A stretch of DNA of 33,664 bases, taken from the NCBI GenBank assembly GCA_034435435.1, contig DAOTXN010000077.1:1-33664 (forward strand). The letters run 5' to 3'. The translations under genes were made by a program, and so were the position numbers. Shown piece by piece: positions 7,997 to 15,638 of this stretch; positions within the stretch are counted from its first letter, which is position 1, and each line of letters starts with the position of its first letter. The notes under the pieces are model-generated. The model saw only the letters and a list, made by a program, of their open reading frames with translations, searched no databases and was not told the origin of the DNA. Source of the stretch: DAOTXN01 sp034435435. GTDB lineage: Bacteria > Chloroflexota > Anaerolineae > S140-20.

Positions 7997-8389
7997 CTAA
8001 TTCTTTTTTGTATCGGTATGCACCGCCACCAGCGGGCGCAGGCGCGCCACTAACGTCGGGCCGATACCTTGCACTTGCATCAAATCTCCCAGCGCGCCGA
8101 ACGGACCGATCTTTTCGCGCCGGGCAATGATGCGCTCGGCCAACGCGGGGCCGATGCCCGGCAGAGCGATCAGCGCTTTGGCGTCGGCCTGGTTCAGATT
8201 CACGCGCTCAGGTGTGGAGACCGGCGCTGGCTCTGGCTCAGGCGATGAGGGCGGCGATTCTGGCAGCCACACCCCCTGGCGTCGCTGAACTTGCGGGGTG
8301 ATGCGCGTCGGGCGCAAAAGCTCGCTCAACAAACGATAGACCACGTACACCAGAAGCAGACCCAAGACGAGTTTAAACAGGCGCTTCAT
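7997..8389 (-). CDS. Membrane-anchored helix-hairpin-helix protein (ComEA-like, short)
   Basis: This 130-residue protein has an N-terminal membrane anchor (about 4-24), a Pro/Glu-rich linker (about 44-60) and a C-terminal double helix-hairpin-helix region starting VNLNQADAKAL. The two hairpins carry LPGIGPALAERII and VQGIGPTLVARLRPL. This is the DNA-binding module of ComEA, the DNA receptor for natural transformation, and also occurs in generic ComEA-related proteins. Unlike its neighbour it lacks a SLBB domain. The gene lies 19 nt after the longer ComEA gene and has a clear GGGAGG ribosome site, so the two are almost certainly co-transcribed. No ComEC channel gene is in the window, so a role in DNA uptake is an inference. 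Confidence 0.85.
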   Translation of the reverse strand: MKRLFKLVLGLLLVYVVYRLLSELLRPTRITPQVQRRQGVWLPESPPSSPEPEPAPVSTPERVNLNQADAKALIALPGIGPALAERIIARREKIGPFGALGDLMQVQGIGPTLVARLRPLVAVHTDTKKN

Positions 8390-8408
8390 ACGCTTTTCCT
8401 CCCTGTGT

Positions 8409-8999
8409 TTACGGCCCCACGCTGATCAGGGGGCGCAGCTTGTCCAGCGTCACCTCGCCGATGCCCTTGACGTTGAGCAGATCGTCCACCGTCCCAAAAG
8501 GACCGTTTTCCTCCCGATACGCGATGATGCGTGCGGCCAGCGCCGGGCCGATGCCGGGCAGGGTTTCCAGCGCCTCGCTATCGGCCGTGTTGATGTTGAT
8601 CAATGCGTCGCTGCTACTCGTCAGGATACTCTCCCCGCTACGCCACGTAGCGGGTCGCCGGGGGACGACGATTTGTTGCTGATCCTGGACAGCGGCGGCC
8701 AGATTCACGCTTTCTAGGTCGGCGTCGGCGGCAGGGCCGCCGGCGGCGGCCACGGCTTGCTGGACCGCTGCGCCGGGCGGCAGGGTGTAGACGCCAGGTG
8801 TGTTTACTGCGCCGACCACATGGCAGCGCACCGGCGCCGCCGTCGGTGCGGGCGTGGGCAACGGCGTCGGCGCTGGAGGAAGCACGGTAAGCGCCAGCGC
8901 CGGCGGTCGGTGAGCTAGACCGTAGCCCACGCTGCCCAGCAAGACCAGCCCCATGATGGAGAATACGACGTAGCGATACCGCGCCAGCGCTTCGTTCAT
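8409..8999 (-). CDS. comEA: ComEA-family DNA-binding protein with SLBB and HhH domains
   Basis: This 196-residue protein has the full ComEA order: an N-terminal membrane segment (about 11-27), a Pro/Ala/Thr linker, a SLBB domain beginning CHVVGAVNTPGVY and ending QQQIVVP (about 58-115), and a C-terminal HhH pair (about 135-196) with NINTADSEAL, LPGIGPALAARII and VKGIGEVTLDKLRPL. ComEA binds incoming double-stranded DNA at the cell surface or in the periplasm and passes it to ComEC. AGGGGG lies upstream of the ATG, and a TTGCGC-N17-TATAAT promoter is found at 9050-9078. It forms a two-gene unit with the shorter HhH protein. Confidence 0.9.
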   Translation of the reverse strand: MNEALARYRYVVFSIMGLVLLGSVGYGLAHRPPALALTVLPPAPTPLPTPAPTAAPVRCHVVGAVNTPGVYTLPPGAAVQQAVAAAGGPAADADLESVNLAAAVQDQQQIVVPRRPATWRSGESILTSSSDALININTADSEALETLPGIGPALAARIIAYREENGPFGTVDDLLNVKGIGEVTLDKLRPLISVGP

Positions 9000-9049
9000 T
9001 TTACCCCCTGTTCAAATAGTGGAATTTGAGATGGGACGGGCTAACGCGC

Positions 9050-9078
9050 ATTATACGCCAAGCCGCGCGTAGGCGCAA
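9050..9078 (-). promoter_or_regulatory. Promoter of the comEA pair
   Basis: On the minus strand TTGCGC (9073-9078), a 17-nt spacer and an exact TATAAT (9050-9055) lie about 50 nt before the comEA start. It is back to back with and nearly touches the promoter of the vWA gene on the other strand (9082-9110), so the two units may affect each other. Confidence 0.65.
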
Positions 9079-9081
9079 GAA

Positions 9082-9110
9082 TGGTCAGCCGGCGCACCTT
9101 GTGCTATACT
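9082..9110 (+). promoter_or_regulatory. Extended -10 promoter of the vWA membrane protein gene
   Basis: TGC then TATACT (9102-9110) forms an extended -10 element. The -35 at 9082-9087 (TGGTCA) is only a partial match. It lies 44 nt before the ATG at 9155. Confidence 0.6.
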
Positions 9111-9154
9111 GAGGTCGCCGACAAGACGAGGCCATTAATCCCAAGGGGGCAAAG

Positions 9155-10969
9155 ATGAAGCGTTCAAGTTCTATTGTCCTTTTTTTGATTTGCGTTCATT
9201 TGTTCGCCGCGCAACCGGTCGCCGCCGCGCGCCGTGTGGCGCTTGATGTGCTCATCGTCGCTGATACCTCGGACTCGATGTTCGATGAGCTCCAGGCTCT
9301 GTGTGCGGGTGCGTCAGACCTGGCGGCCAACCTAGACCGACGCGGCGTCACGCTGAACGTGGTCGTGATGGGAGTGGTCGAGACGCGATCCTGCGCCGAT
9401 GTGCGGGTCACGCGACTACTGCCCGCCGCCCAGGCCGCCGAGCCGGAGGATTGGGGGGTGGCTGTGGCCGACTTGGCCCGACATTACAGTTGGACTCCCG
9501 GCGCCGTCCGACTGATTATCCCGTTGAGCGACGAAGGGCCATTTCAAGGCGATCCGGTAAATACGCAAGACGAGCAAGCCATTGCGGATGCGATCCAGGC
9601 TGCTCAAGAATCTGACGTAGTGGTGTCGCCCATACTCGGCGCCGAGTTCAACCCGGCCGCCGAGCCGCTGGCTCGCCAACTGGCGCAAGAGACTGGCGGC
9701 AGGGTGTTCGTCAGCAAAGAACCCGCCACGGATCTGATGGATGGGGTGCGCGATCTGGTGTGGGCGGCGGTCGAGCGGGGCCGTGCGTCCACATCGTTGG
9801 TGCAGGCCATCCCCACACCCCGCGACGTGGTTTTCGATGGCCGCGTGGTGAGCGCCAACCTGATGTTTGCTATTTTGATGACGCTGGTGCTGGGCGTGGC
9901 TACGGCGGTGCTCAGCAACATGCTCGATGACCATGGCCAGGCCTTTCGCACCACCCGGTTGAGCCTGCTTATGGCGGCCGCGGTCAATGTGTACCAGCTC
10001 GTCGAGCGCGTGTTGGCTCCGGGTGAATGGTCGCGCCTGTCAGGACGGCCCCGGCGCTGGGTGGCGGCGATCCAGTTGATCGTGTTTTTGGCGTTGGTTG
10101 CGTTGTTGAGCGTGTTCTTACAACCGGGGCTGAACCCTCTTTCGTGGCGCGGGTTAGGGCTGTGGCTGGGGGCGCTGATGGCGCTGCTGGTGGTGACGGC
10201 GATATTCGAGGGCGCGCACTATGGCCTGGCGCTGCGGCTCGGCGCAGCCCCTGCGTTGCGCCTGCGGCCGGGCGGCTTGCTGGCTGTGGCCGGCAGCGTG
10301 TTCATCTCGCGCCTGTTTGGCGTCGCGCCGGGTTTTTTCTTTCCACGCATCACCGCTTGCACGGCGACCTTCCCGGATGCCGATCCTAGATCGGCCCAAC
10401 GGCGGCGCGCCCGCGTCGCGCTGGGCGCGGGGGCGTTGCTGGGAGCCGTGGGACTGTCACTGTGGGGGCTGACCTGGCTCACGTCGCTGCTACTGGACGG
10501 TCTGGCGGACCTCGAGTTATCGGCCACGCTCGATAGTGTGATCAGCGGGGTGGTGCAGGCGGTGCAGGGCTTTTTTGGGCTGGGCTTTTTTCTGGCCTGG
10601 CAGATGCTCTTTTTCGAGGCGCTGCCCTGGGCGACGACGACGGGCAGCGTGTTGTTCCGCCGTAGCCGGGCGTTGTGGGCCGGCGCGGCCGGGCTGGTCC
10701 TGTTCGTGCTGTTGCAGGCGCTGGTCAATCCCTTCGGCGCGGCCAGTGACGGGCCGGACAACCGCGGACTGGTCGTATTGGGGCTGAGCTTGCTGCTCTA
10801 TTCGGCTCTGGCAGTGGGGGTGTGGTTGTTTTTCGCGCTGCGCGCCAGTGAGTCGAGCGCCGATTGGGGCCGCAGCCAGCGCACGACGGTGATGGCGATC
10901 TCGCTGGTCGTGCTGTGGGTCATCGGCGCATGCGCCGGACTGGTGATCTGGATCGGACGGTTATTCTGA
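9155..10969 (+). CDS. Secreted vWA domain fused to a polytopic membrane domain
   Basis: The 604-residue protein begins with a signal peptide (about 1-24, ending PVAA), then a von Willebrand A domain on the outside of the membrane (about 27-210). The MIDAS metal site is visible as ADTSDSM (Asp37, Ser39, Ser41). From about residue 228 to the end there are roughly eight to nine hydrophobic segments. Within them are FEGAHYG (Phe351 to Gly357), ISRLFGVAPGFFF, and FLAWQMLFFEALPWATTTG. These recall the membrane half of actinobacterial FGLLP-motif proteins, which have SRL...PGY and L-F-E-x-L-P stretches, but this is recall and not a computed match. No enzyme activity can be assigned. A possible role is a surface sensor or an adhesin anchored by an unusual membrane domain. 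It is monocistronic as far as can be seen. Confidence 0.8.
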   Translation: MKRSSSIVLFLICVHLFAAQPVAAARRVALDVLIVADTSDSMFDELQALCAGASDLAANLDRRGVTLNVVVMGVVETRSCADVRVTRLLPAAQAAEPEDWGVAVADLARHYSWTPGAVRLIIPLSDEGPFQGDPVNTQDEQAIADAIQAAQESDVVVSPILGAEFNPAAEPLARQLAQETGGRVFVSKEPATDLMDGVRDLVWAAVERGRASTSLVQAIPTPRDVVFDGRVVSANLMFAILMTLVLGVATAVLSNMLDDHGQAFRTTRLSLLMAAAVNVYQLVERVLAPGEWSRLSGRPRRWVAAIQLIVFLALVALLSVFLQPGLNPLSWRGLGLWLGALMALLVVTAIFEGAHYGLALRLGAAPALRLRPGGLLAVAGSVFISRLFGVAPGFFFPRITACTATFPDADPRSAQRRRARVALGAGALLGAVGLSLWGLTWLTSLLLDGLADLELSATLDSVISGVVQAVQGFFGLGFFLAWQMLFFEALPWATTTGSVLFRRSRALWAGAAGLVLFVLLQALVNPFGAASDGPDNRGLVVLGLSLLLYSALAVGVWLFFALRASESSADWGRSQRTTVMAISLVVLWVIGACAGLVIWIGRLF

Positions 10970-11022
10970 ACCGCGCCGTTCGGCCATTGCACCATCTCTG
11001 TGCTTTCGGAGAGCGTCAGCGG

Positions 11023-11051
11023 TTGCGCGCATTGGCCGGTCCGAGTACAAT
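11023..11051 (+). promoter_or_regulatory. Promoter of the candidate restriction-modification operon
   Basis: TTGCGC at 11023-11028, a 17-nt spacer and TACAAT at 11046-11051 lie about 160 nt before the methyltransferase ATG. The leader between contains no convincing controller gene, only a short coding-like remnant at about 11083-11191 broken by a stop. The whole 10970-11209 gap holds nothing else I can support. Confidence 0.55.
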
Positions 11052-11209
11052 GCGGGTCGTAAAGACCAGCGCGTGTTGTGTGCGGTCCTGTGACCGACTT
11101 GCTGAACGGGGAAGCCTGACCCGATCTAACGGGCAAGATCTACGCTGTGCGCCTCGACCCGTGGCAGGTGCGCCTGCTGCGCTGGTCCCCATAAACACCA
11201 GAAACGACC

Positions 11210-12331
11210 ATGAAAGGCCATCTGAACGACACGCCTCTCACACTGAACAAATCGCTACTGCTCGCCCGATTGGAACAACTCAAGTCGGCGGATTCGACCG
11301 AGCAGTTGCGGCGTAGCGTAGCCGAGTTACAGCGCCAGATTCAGAGCCAGGATGGCGCGCTCGCGCCAGTCGAAAGCGAGTGCATCGAAATTGCCGCCCC
11401 TTATCTGTGCGGCGAATTGGAGCAGATCGGCGCCGCGCGCACGCTGAGCCGCGCGCGCTACTATGTTGAACGCCTGCTCAAAAGCCTCACCCAGGCGCGC
11501 GTCGGACCGATCAATGACATCAACCTGAATCGCTGGAAAGAATATCCGCACATCCTCACTGATAGCCTGTGGGTCATCGAGCGGCGCGACAGCTCGGGCG
11601 TGCATACCGCCGACTATTGGGGCAATTTTATTCCCCAGATCCCGCGCCAACTTATGCTGCGCTATACCAAAAAAGGCGAGTGGGTGCTGGATCCCTTTGC
11701 CGGGGCCGGCACGACGTTGATCGAAGGACAGCGGCTGGGGCGCAACGTCCTCGGCGTTGAGTTGCAGGCTGGTGTAGCTGACCAGGCCCGCCAACTGGTC
11801 GCCACGGAACCGAATCCTCACGCCACCGTCTGTGAAATGACTAGGGGCGATAGCCAGACGGTCGATTTTCGGTCCTTGTTGGAGAGGCACGGCCAATGCT
11901 CCGTCCAACTGATCATCATGCACCCGCCCTATTTTGATATCATCAAATTCAGCGCCGACCCGCGCGACCTGTCCAACGCGGCGTCGGTGGACGATTTTCT
12001 AGCTCAAATGGGAACCGTTGTGGAGCGCGTTAGCGCAGTGCTAGACCCCGGTCGCTATTTGGCGCTGGTTATCGGCGACAAGTACGCCCAGGGCGAATGG
12101 ATCCCGCTGGGTTTTCTCACGATGAATGAGGTGCTGCGGCGGGGATTCACGCTCAAGAGCATCATCGTCAAGAATTTCGAGGACACCACCGGCAAACGCA
12201 ATCAGAAAGAGCTGTGGCGCTACCGGGCGTTGGTAGGGGGGTTTTATATTTTCAAGCACGAGTACATTTTTGTGTTTGTGAAACGTGACTCTAGTCCCCC
12301 CCTTTGGGGCGAAGCGGAAGGGGATGCGTGA
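11210..12331 (+). CDS. DNA (amino)methyltransferase, N6-adenine/N4-cytosine type
   Basis: This 373-residue SAM-dependent enzyme would methylate an exocyclic amino group in DNA. The SAM-binding motif I is DPFAGAGTT (Asp161 to Thr169), preceded by a motif X-like stretch FIPQIPRQLMLRY and followed by the motif II strand NVLGVEL. The catalytic motif IV reads HPPY (His238 to Tyr241) followed by FDI, where most family members have D, N or S before PPY. The order X, I, IV suits alpha or gamma classes rather than beta. Residues 1-130 carry a helical region of unknown role that could include target recognition. The gene overlaps the next one, a probable nuclease, by 8 nt, which argues for a restriction-modification pair. 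The ribosome site before ATG 11210 is weak, so the exact start is uncertain. Confidence 0.88.
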   Translation: MKGHLNDTPLTLNKSLLLARLEQLKSADSTEQLRRSVAELQRQIQSQDGALAPVESECIEIAAPYLCGELEQIGAARTLSRARYYVERLLKSLTQARVGPINDINLNRWKEYPHILTDSLWVIERRDSSGVHTADYWGNFIPQIPRQLMLRYTKKGEWVLDPFAGAGTTLIEGQRLGRNVLGVELQAGVADQARQLVATEPNPHATVCEMTRGDSQTVDFRSLLERHGQCSVQLIIMHPPYFDIIKFSADPRDLSNAASVDDFLAQMGTVVERVSAVLDPGRYLALVIGDKYAQGEWIPLGFLTMNEVLRRGFTLKSIIVKNFEDTTGKRNQKELWRYRALVGGFYIFKHEYIFVFVKRDSSPPLWGEAEGDA

Positions 12332-12986
12332 TGTGGGTGCCGTGATAGCGGCTATGAATCTCCAGAAACTCGAGCGCGAGCTAAAAAAAAGGTGGGCCTA
12401 CCCGTATCGCTGGGGCGGCAAGCAGAACGACCGGCGCGACCGGGCCACGGATTTTATCTATCACCTGCGCAGTTTCGATGCGCTGCTGGCCGAGACCCAC
12501 ACACGCTTTGGCGACGCCAGACAGTATGACGCCTGGCTCAACTATGCGCTGAACCGCTGGTACAATTTCTGGTCGGCGCGGGCCGTAGAAGAGATTTTCT
12601 GCGGTCTCGAGGGAGTGGTCCCGGCCAGAAATTCCAGGGACCGGCTGGTCGATTTTACCCTCCACGGCATCTGTTTCGATCACAAAACTTCTATTTTTCC
12701 CAAAGGCTTTGGGCGAGAGCTGGATCTGGCGCGACAGCGCCCCCGCGAGCTGATCGAATGGCTCTATCAGAACCAAAGTCAGGAGCAGCGCAAACACTTG
12801 AAAAACCGGCTGTTCATCGTGCTGCACGCCGCCGACGGCGAGCACTGGAAGCTCAAGGCCGAGATCGGCTGGCTAGAAAGCCTGATTGAAAACCACGTCC
12901 GCCGCTTTGACCCGGCCCGGCTGCACCGTTTTTCCTTCGAGCCGCACATCGTCACTCTGGCCGACATTATCTGGGCCGTGCAATAG
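12324..12986 (+). CDS. Candidate restriction endonuclease, PD-(D/E)XK-like
   Basis: I do not recognise this 220-residue protein by family, but it overlaps a DNA methyltransferase gene and carries a PD-(D/E)XK-like core. Asp110 in RLVDFTLHG opens one strand, and eight residues later FDHK gives Asp119-His-Lys121, flanked by hydrophobic strands and followed by TSIFPKGF. The N-terminal half is basic and aromatic (KRWAYPYRWGG, NRWYNFW), as expected for a nucleic-acid-binding protein. A later strand LKNRLFIVLHA could complete the core sheet. Translational coupling to the methyltransferase (8-nt overlap) fits a type II restriction enzyme. Start choice is uncertain: ATG 12324 has GGAAG only 3 nt before it, and ATG 12354, where the regular protein sequence begins, is an alternative. 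A GTG at 12285 keeps the frame open but seems unlikely. Without homology evidence the nuclease call is an inference. Confidence 0.65.
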   Translation: MRDVGAVIAAMNLQKLERELKKRWAYPYRWGGKQNDRRDRATDFIYHLRSFDALLAETHTRFGDARQYDAWLNYALNRWYNFWSARAVEEIFCGLEGVVPARNSRDRLVDFTLHGICFDHKTSIFPKGFGRELDLARQRPRELIEWLYQNQSQEQRKHLKNRLFIVLHAADGEHWKLKAEIGWLESLIENHVRRFDPARLHRFSFEPHIVTLADIIWAVQ

Positions 12987-13011
12987 GTCGCTATTCCCAG
13001 CGCGGCATTTG

Positions 13012-13020
13012 TGATATACT
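13012..13020 (+). promoter_or_regulatory. Extended -10 promoter of the WS/DGAT gene
   Basis: TGA then TATACT at 13012-13020, 60 nt before the ATG. No good -35 is seen. The 11-nt string TGTGATATACT is identical to the one before the large surface protein (15375-15385). Confidence 0.5.
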
Positions 13021-13080
13021 TGTCCATCAGCGTTTACTCGTGTTACACAGCGTCTGCACCCCGCTCTAAAGGAGGACTCT

Positions 13081-14694
13081 ATGGTCAGGGAAAGGCTTTC
13101 ACCTGTAGACACCGCTTGGCTGCGTATGGAAGACCCCACCAACCTGATGATGATCACCGGCTTTATGACCTTTAGCGCGCCGATAGAGATGGAACGGCTG
13201 GCGGCGACCCTTGAACAGCGCCTGCTGCGTCCGTTCGACCGTTTTCGACAGCGCGTGGCGCCGCCCTTGCTGCCCTTCGCGGCCTGGCGCTGGCAAGATG
13301 ACCCGACCTTCGACCTGAGTAATCATCTGCAGCGCGTCACTCTGCCGCCGCCGGGCGATGAGACGGCCCTGAAAGAGATGGTCAGCCACCTGATGGGCAC
13401 GCCCTTGGACCTGGAAAAACCGCTGTGGCAGATCCACCTGGTCGAGAATTACGGCGAAGGTTCTGCGCTCATCGTGCGCCTGCACCACTGTATCGCCGAT
13501 GGGCTGGCGCTGGTGCACGTGCTACTCTCGCTGACCGACGCGACGCCCGACGCGCCCTGGCCGGCAGTTGAGCCGGAGCTGGCGGACCATCGCCGGCGCG
13601 GCCCGCTCGAGGCTATGTTGCGCCCGGCGCTCAAAGCCACTACCCAGATCGCCGAAACCCTGCTGCGCGAGGGCCAGGCGCTCGTGTCCGAGCCGGCTTA
13701 TCTCCAGGATTTAGTCCAAAAAGGGACCAACGCCGCCGCGTCTACGGCCCGTCTGGTCCTGCGTTGGCCCGACCCGAAAACGCTTTTCAAGGGGCGACTG
13801 GGCACAGCCAAGCGGGCGGCCTGGTCGGCCCCCATCCCCCTGACCGACGTCAAGGCGGTCGGGCGAGCCGTGGGCGGCACAGTGAATGACGTGCTGCTCA
13901 CCGCCGTCGCCGGCGCGTTGCGGCGCTATATGCTTGGGCGCGACGCCGAGCCGGAGGGTCTCAACCTGCGCGCCGTCGTCCCGGTGAACCTGCGCCCGCT
14001 AGACGCCAAGCCGACGCTGGGCAACAAATTCGGCCTGGTCTTTCTGGCGTTACCGGTGGGCATCGCCGACCCGGTTGAGCGCCTGCGCGAGCTCAAGCGG
14101 CGCATGGACGAGCTTAAAGACACGCCCGAAGCGGTGATCCTGTTCGGCATCCTCGGTTTTGCGGGCGCATCGCCCGCGCAAGTGCAGAGCCTGTTGGTGG
14201 ACATTTTTGGAACCAAAGCCACGGCGGTGATGACCAACGTGCCGGGCCCCCGCGAAACGCTCTACCTGGCGGGCGCGCCGCTGGACACGATAATGTTTTG
14301 GGTGCCCCAATCGGGCAAGCTAGGGCTGGGCGTGAGCATCCTCAGTTACGCCGGGCAGGTCTGGCTGGGCGTCGCCACCGACGTGGGCCTGGTCCCCGAC
14401 CCGGAAACCATCATCGCCGAGTACCACGCCGAGTTCGACGCGCTGGCCGCGCTGGCCCGGCAGGCCGCCGCCCAACCCACGCCGGAAGCGCCTGCCGAGG
14501 GCGCGCCGCAACCCGCCATCCAGGCCATGCTCGAGCTTTTGCAAGAGACCAACCAGAAATTGGAGGCGCTGTTGGAACAAAAAGCAGCCGGCGCGACTGA
14601 TCAGTGCCAGGCGCTGACCAAGTCCGGGCAACCGTGCAAGAACCGCGCCTTGCCCGGCGCGGAGTTTTGTCGCGTGCATCAGGCCAGTCGCTGA
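13081..14694 (+). CDS. WS/DGAT-family O-acyltransferase with C-terminal Cys/His knuckle
   Basis: This 537-residue enzyme belongs to the bacterial wax ester synthase / diacylglycerol acyltransferase family, which transfers acyl groups from acyl-CoA to fatty alcohols or diacylglycerol to make storage lipids. The catalytic motif HHxxxDG is exact as HHCIADG (His135 to Gly141). Other family stretches are the opening LSPVDTAWLRMEDPTNLM, TVNDVLLTAVAGALRRY, LRAVVPVNLR, GNKFGLVFLALPV and TNVPGPRE. Family members usually end near residue 460. Here an Ala/Pro linker, a predicted helix (about 482-502) and a small Cys/His element follow: C509, C519, C530 and H533, with GQPCKNRAL and EFCRVH. That spacing could bind one zinc ion. 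A near-ideal ribosome site (AAAGGAGG) fixes the start. Confidence 0.93.
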   Translation: MVRERLSPVDTAWLRMEDPTNLMMITGFMTFSAPIEMERLAATLEQRLLRPFDRFRQRVAPPLLPFAAWRWQDDPTFDLSNHLQRVTLPPPGDETALKEMVSHLMGTPLDLEKPLWQIHLVENYGEGSALIVRLHHCIADGLALVHVLLSLTDATPDAPWPAVEPELADHRRRGPLEAMLRPALKATTQIAETLLREGQALVSEPAYLQDLVQKGTNAAASTARLVLRWPDPKTLFKGRLGTAKRAAWSAPIPLTDVKAVGRAVGGTVNDVLLTAVAGALRRYMLGRDAEPEGLNLRAVVPVNLRPLDAKPTLGNKFGLVFLALPVGIADPVERLRELKRRMDELKDTPEAVILFGILGFAGASPAQVQSLLVDIFGTKATAVMTNVPGPRETLYLAGAPLDTIMFWVPQSGKLGLGVSILSYAGQVWLGVATDVGLVPDPETIIAEYHAEFDALAALARQAAAQPTPEAPAEGAPQPAIQAMLELLQETNQKLEALLEQKAAGATDQCQALTKSGQPCKNRALPGAEFCRVHQASR

Positions 14695-14843
14695 TGAAGT
14701 GGTCGGGCGCGCCGAAAGCGTCATACCGGATCCCGATCCAGAGTTATTTGAATTAGAACCGCAAGACATTCATCTTGAACTCGAATTGAGCGGGTGTGAA
14801 AGTGAGTTGCGCGCCATGACCGAGGCAAAGAACGGAGGCGACT

Positions 14844-15278
14844 ATGAGCATCGGCGTCTTTTCCGATAAAGAACATCAGCCCACGCCGCAGGAAATATCT
14901 CATGCACTCGGTTCCAAACAGCCACTTTGGGCACGGCTGACTCAGTTCATCTCAGATCACTATCAGATGCCCGGCGAGCTGAGTTTCGGCGGCAAAAAGT
15001 ATGGTTGGAACGTCTGGTACCGCAAGAGCGGCAAAACGCTGGTGTCCCTTTATCCCCAGCAAGAGTACTTTGTGGCGCAGATCGTATTGGGAAAAGATCA
15101 AGCCGAACAGGCCCTTAACCTGAAACTGGGTGGCAACGTTCAGCAGGTCATCCAAAAAGCGCCACAATTGCATGACGGGCGGTGGCTGTTCATCCAGGTC
15201 CGCAACGAGCAAGACGTGCAAGACGTTGAGCAATTGCTCCAGATCAAGAAACGGACCCGGCGACAAAAGACGGCCTGA
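14844..15278 (+). CDS. DUF3788 family protein
   Basis: This soluble 144-residue protein matches the DUF3788 pattern as I know it: FGGKKYGWNVWYRKSGKTLVSLYP, then an alternating strand with QIVLGKDQ and a late GRWLFIQVRNEQDVQDVEQLL. The function of the family is unknown. The C-terminus is a basic tail (KKRTRRQKTA). GGAGG at 14833-14837 supports the start. A weak GTG-initiated frame of 56 codons (14699-14869) precedes and overlaps it, ending inside this gene; it has no ribosome site and is not annotated as a gene. The DUF3788 gene is probably the end of the transcript that begins at WS/DGAT, with a 149-nt gap. Confidence 0.82.
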   Translation: MSIGVFSDKEHQPTPQEISHALGSKQPLWARLTQFISDHYQMPGELSFGGKKYGWNVWYRKSGKTLVSLYPQQEYFVAQIVLGKDQAEQALNLKLGGNVQQVIQKAPQLHDGRWLFIQVRNEQDVQDVEQLLQIKKRTRRQKTA

Positions 15279-15376
15279 TTCCTGGGTGGCGCGTGTCCCA
15301 TCATCTGCGCCGCCCAGTTTTTAACGAATTTCTGACGCTTTGCCTCCTATTTCTAACACTCTTTACCCCGATCGTG

Positions 15377-15385
15377 TGATATACT
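15377..15385 (+). promoter_or_regulatory. Extended -10 promoter of the C25 surface protein gene
   Basis: TGA then TATACT, with no good -35 box. The 11-nt string TGTGATATACT is shared with the promoter before WS/DGAT. Confidence 0.5.
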
Positions 15386-15514
15386 AAAAAACGTGTTTCT
15401 TTAGTCCCTTCATCACTGTCCAGAACTGAAAAATCCATTATCATTACTTTTCCTCTGTTGCGCTACAACACAGCCAAGGATAAGCGTTCGTCTTGAACCT
15501 ACCCGATCTTTGTC

Positions 15515-15557
15515 CTGAGCCGGGCCGGGAATCCCGTTTCGCCCCGGCGGGCCTCAG
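15515..15557. repeat. Inverted repeat ending in CCTCAGAATGAC
   Basis: Arms at 15515-15529 and 15543-15557 match at 12 of 15 positions around a 13-nt loop. The flanks TTTGTCCTGAG and CCTCAGAATGAC resemble a dispersed intergenic element known from many environmental genomes (recall, not computed). It would form a GC-rich hairpin in the leader of the surface protein messenger. Confidence 0.5.
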
Positions 15558-15638
15558 AATGACGACTGGAACATGCAAACCCATGGGGGGGAATGAGTTA
15601 CTGTCCGGTACAAGACGCATTTGTGGAGGAGAACCAAA

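Larger units (their letters stand above)
15279..15638 (+). other. Gene-free leader region before the large surface protein
   Basis: These 360 bases hold no gene I can support. They contain an extended -10 element at 15377-15385 and an inverted repeat at 15515-15557. If transcription starts near 15392, the messenger would have a leader of about 247 nt, long for a bacterial gene, with AT-rich early sequence and a GC-rich hairpin in the middle. Confidence 0.5.
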
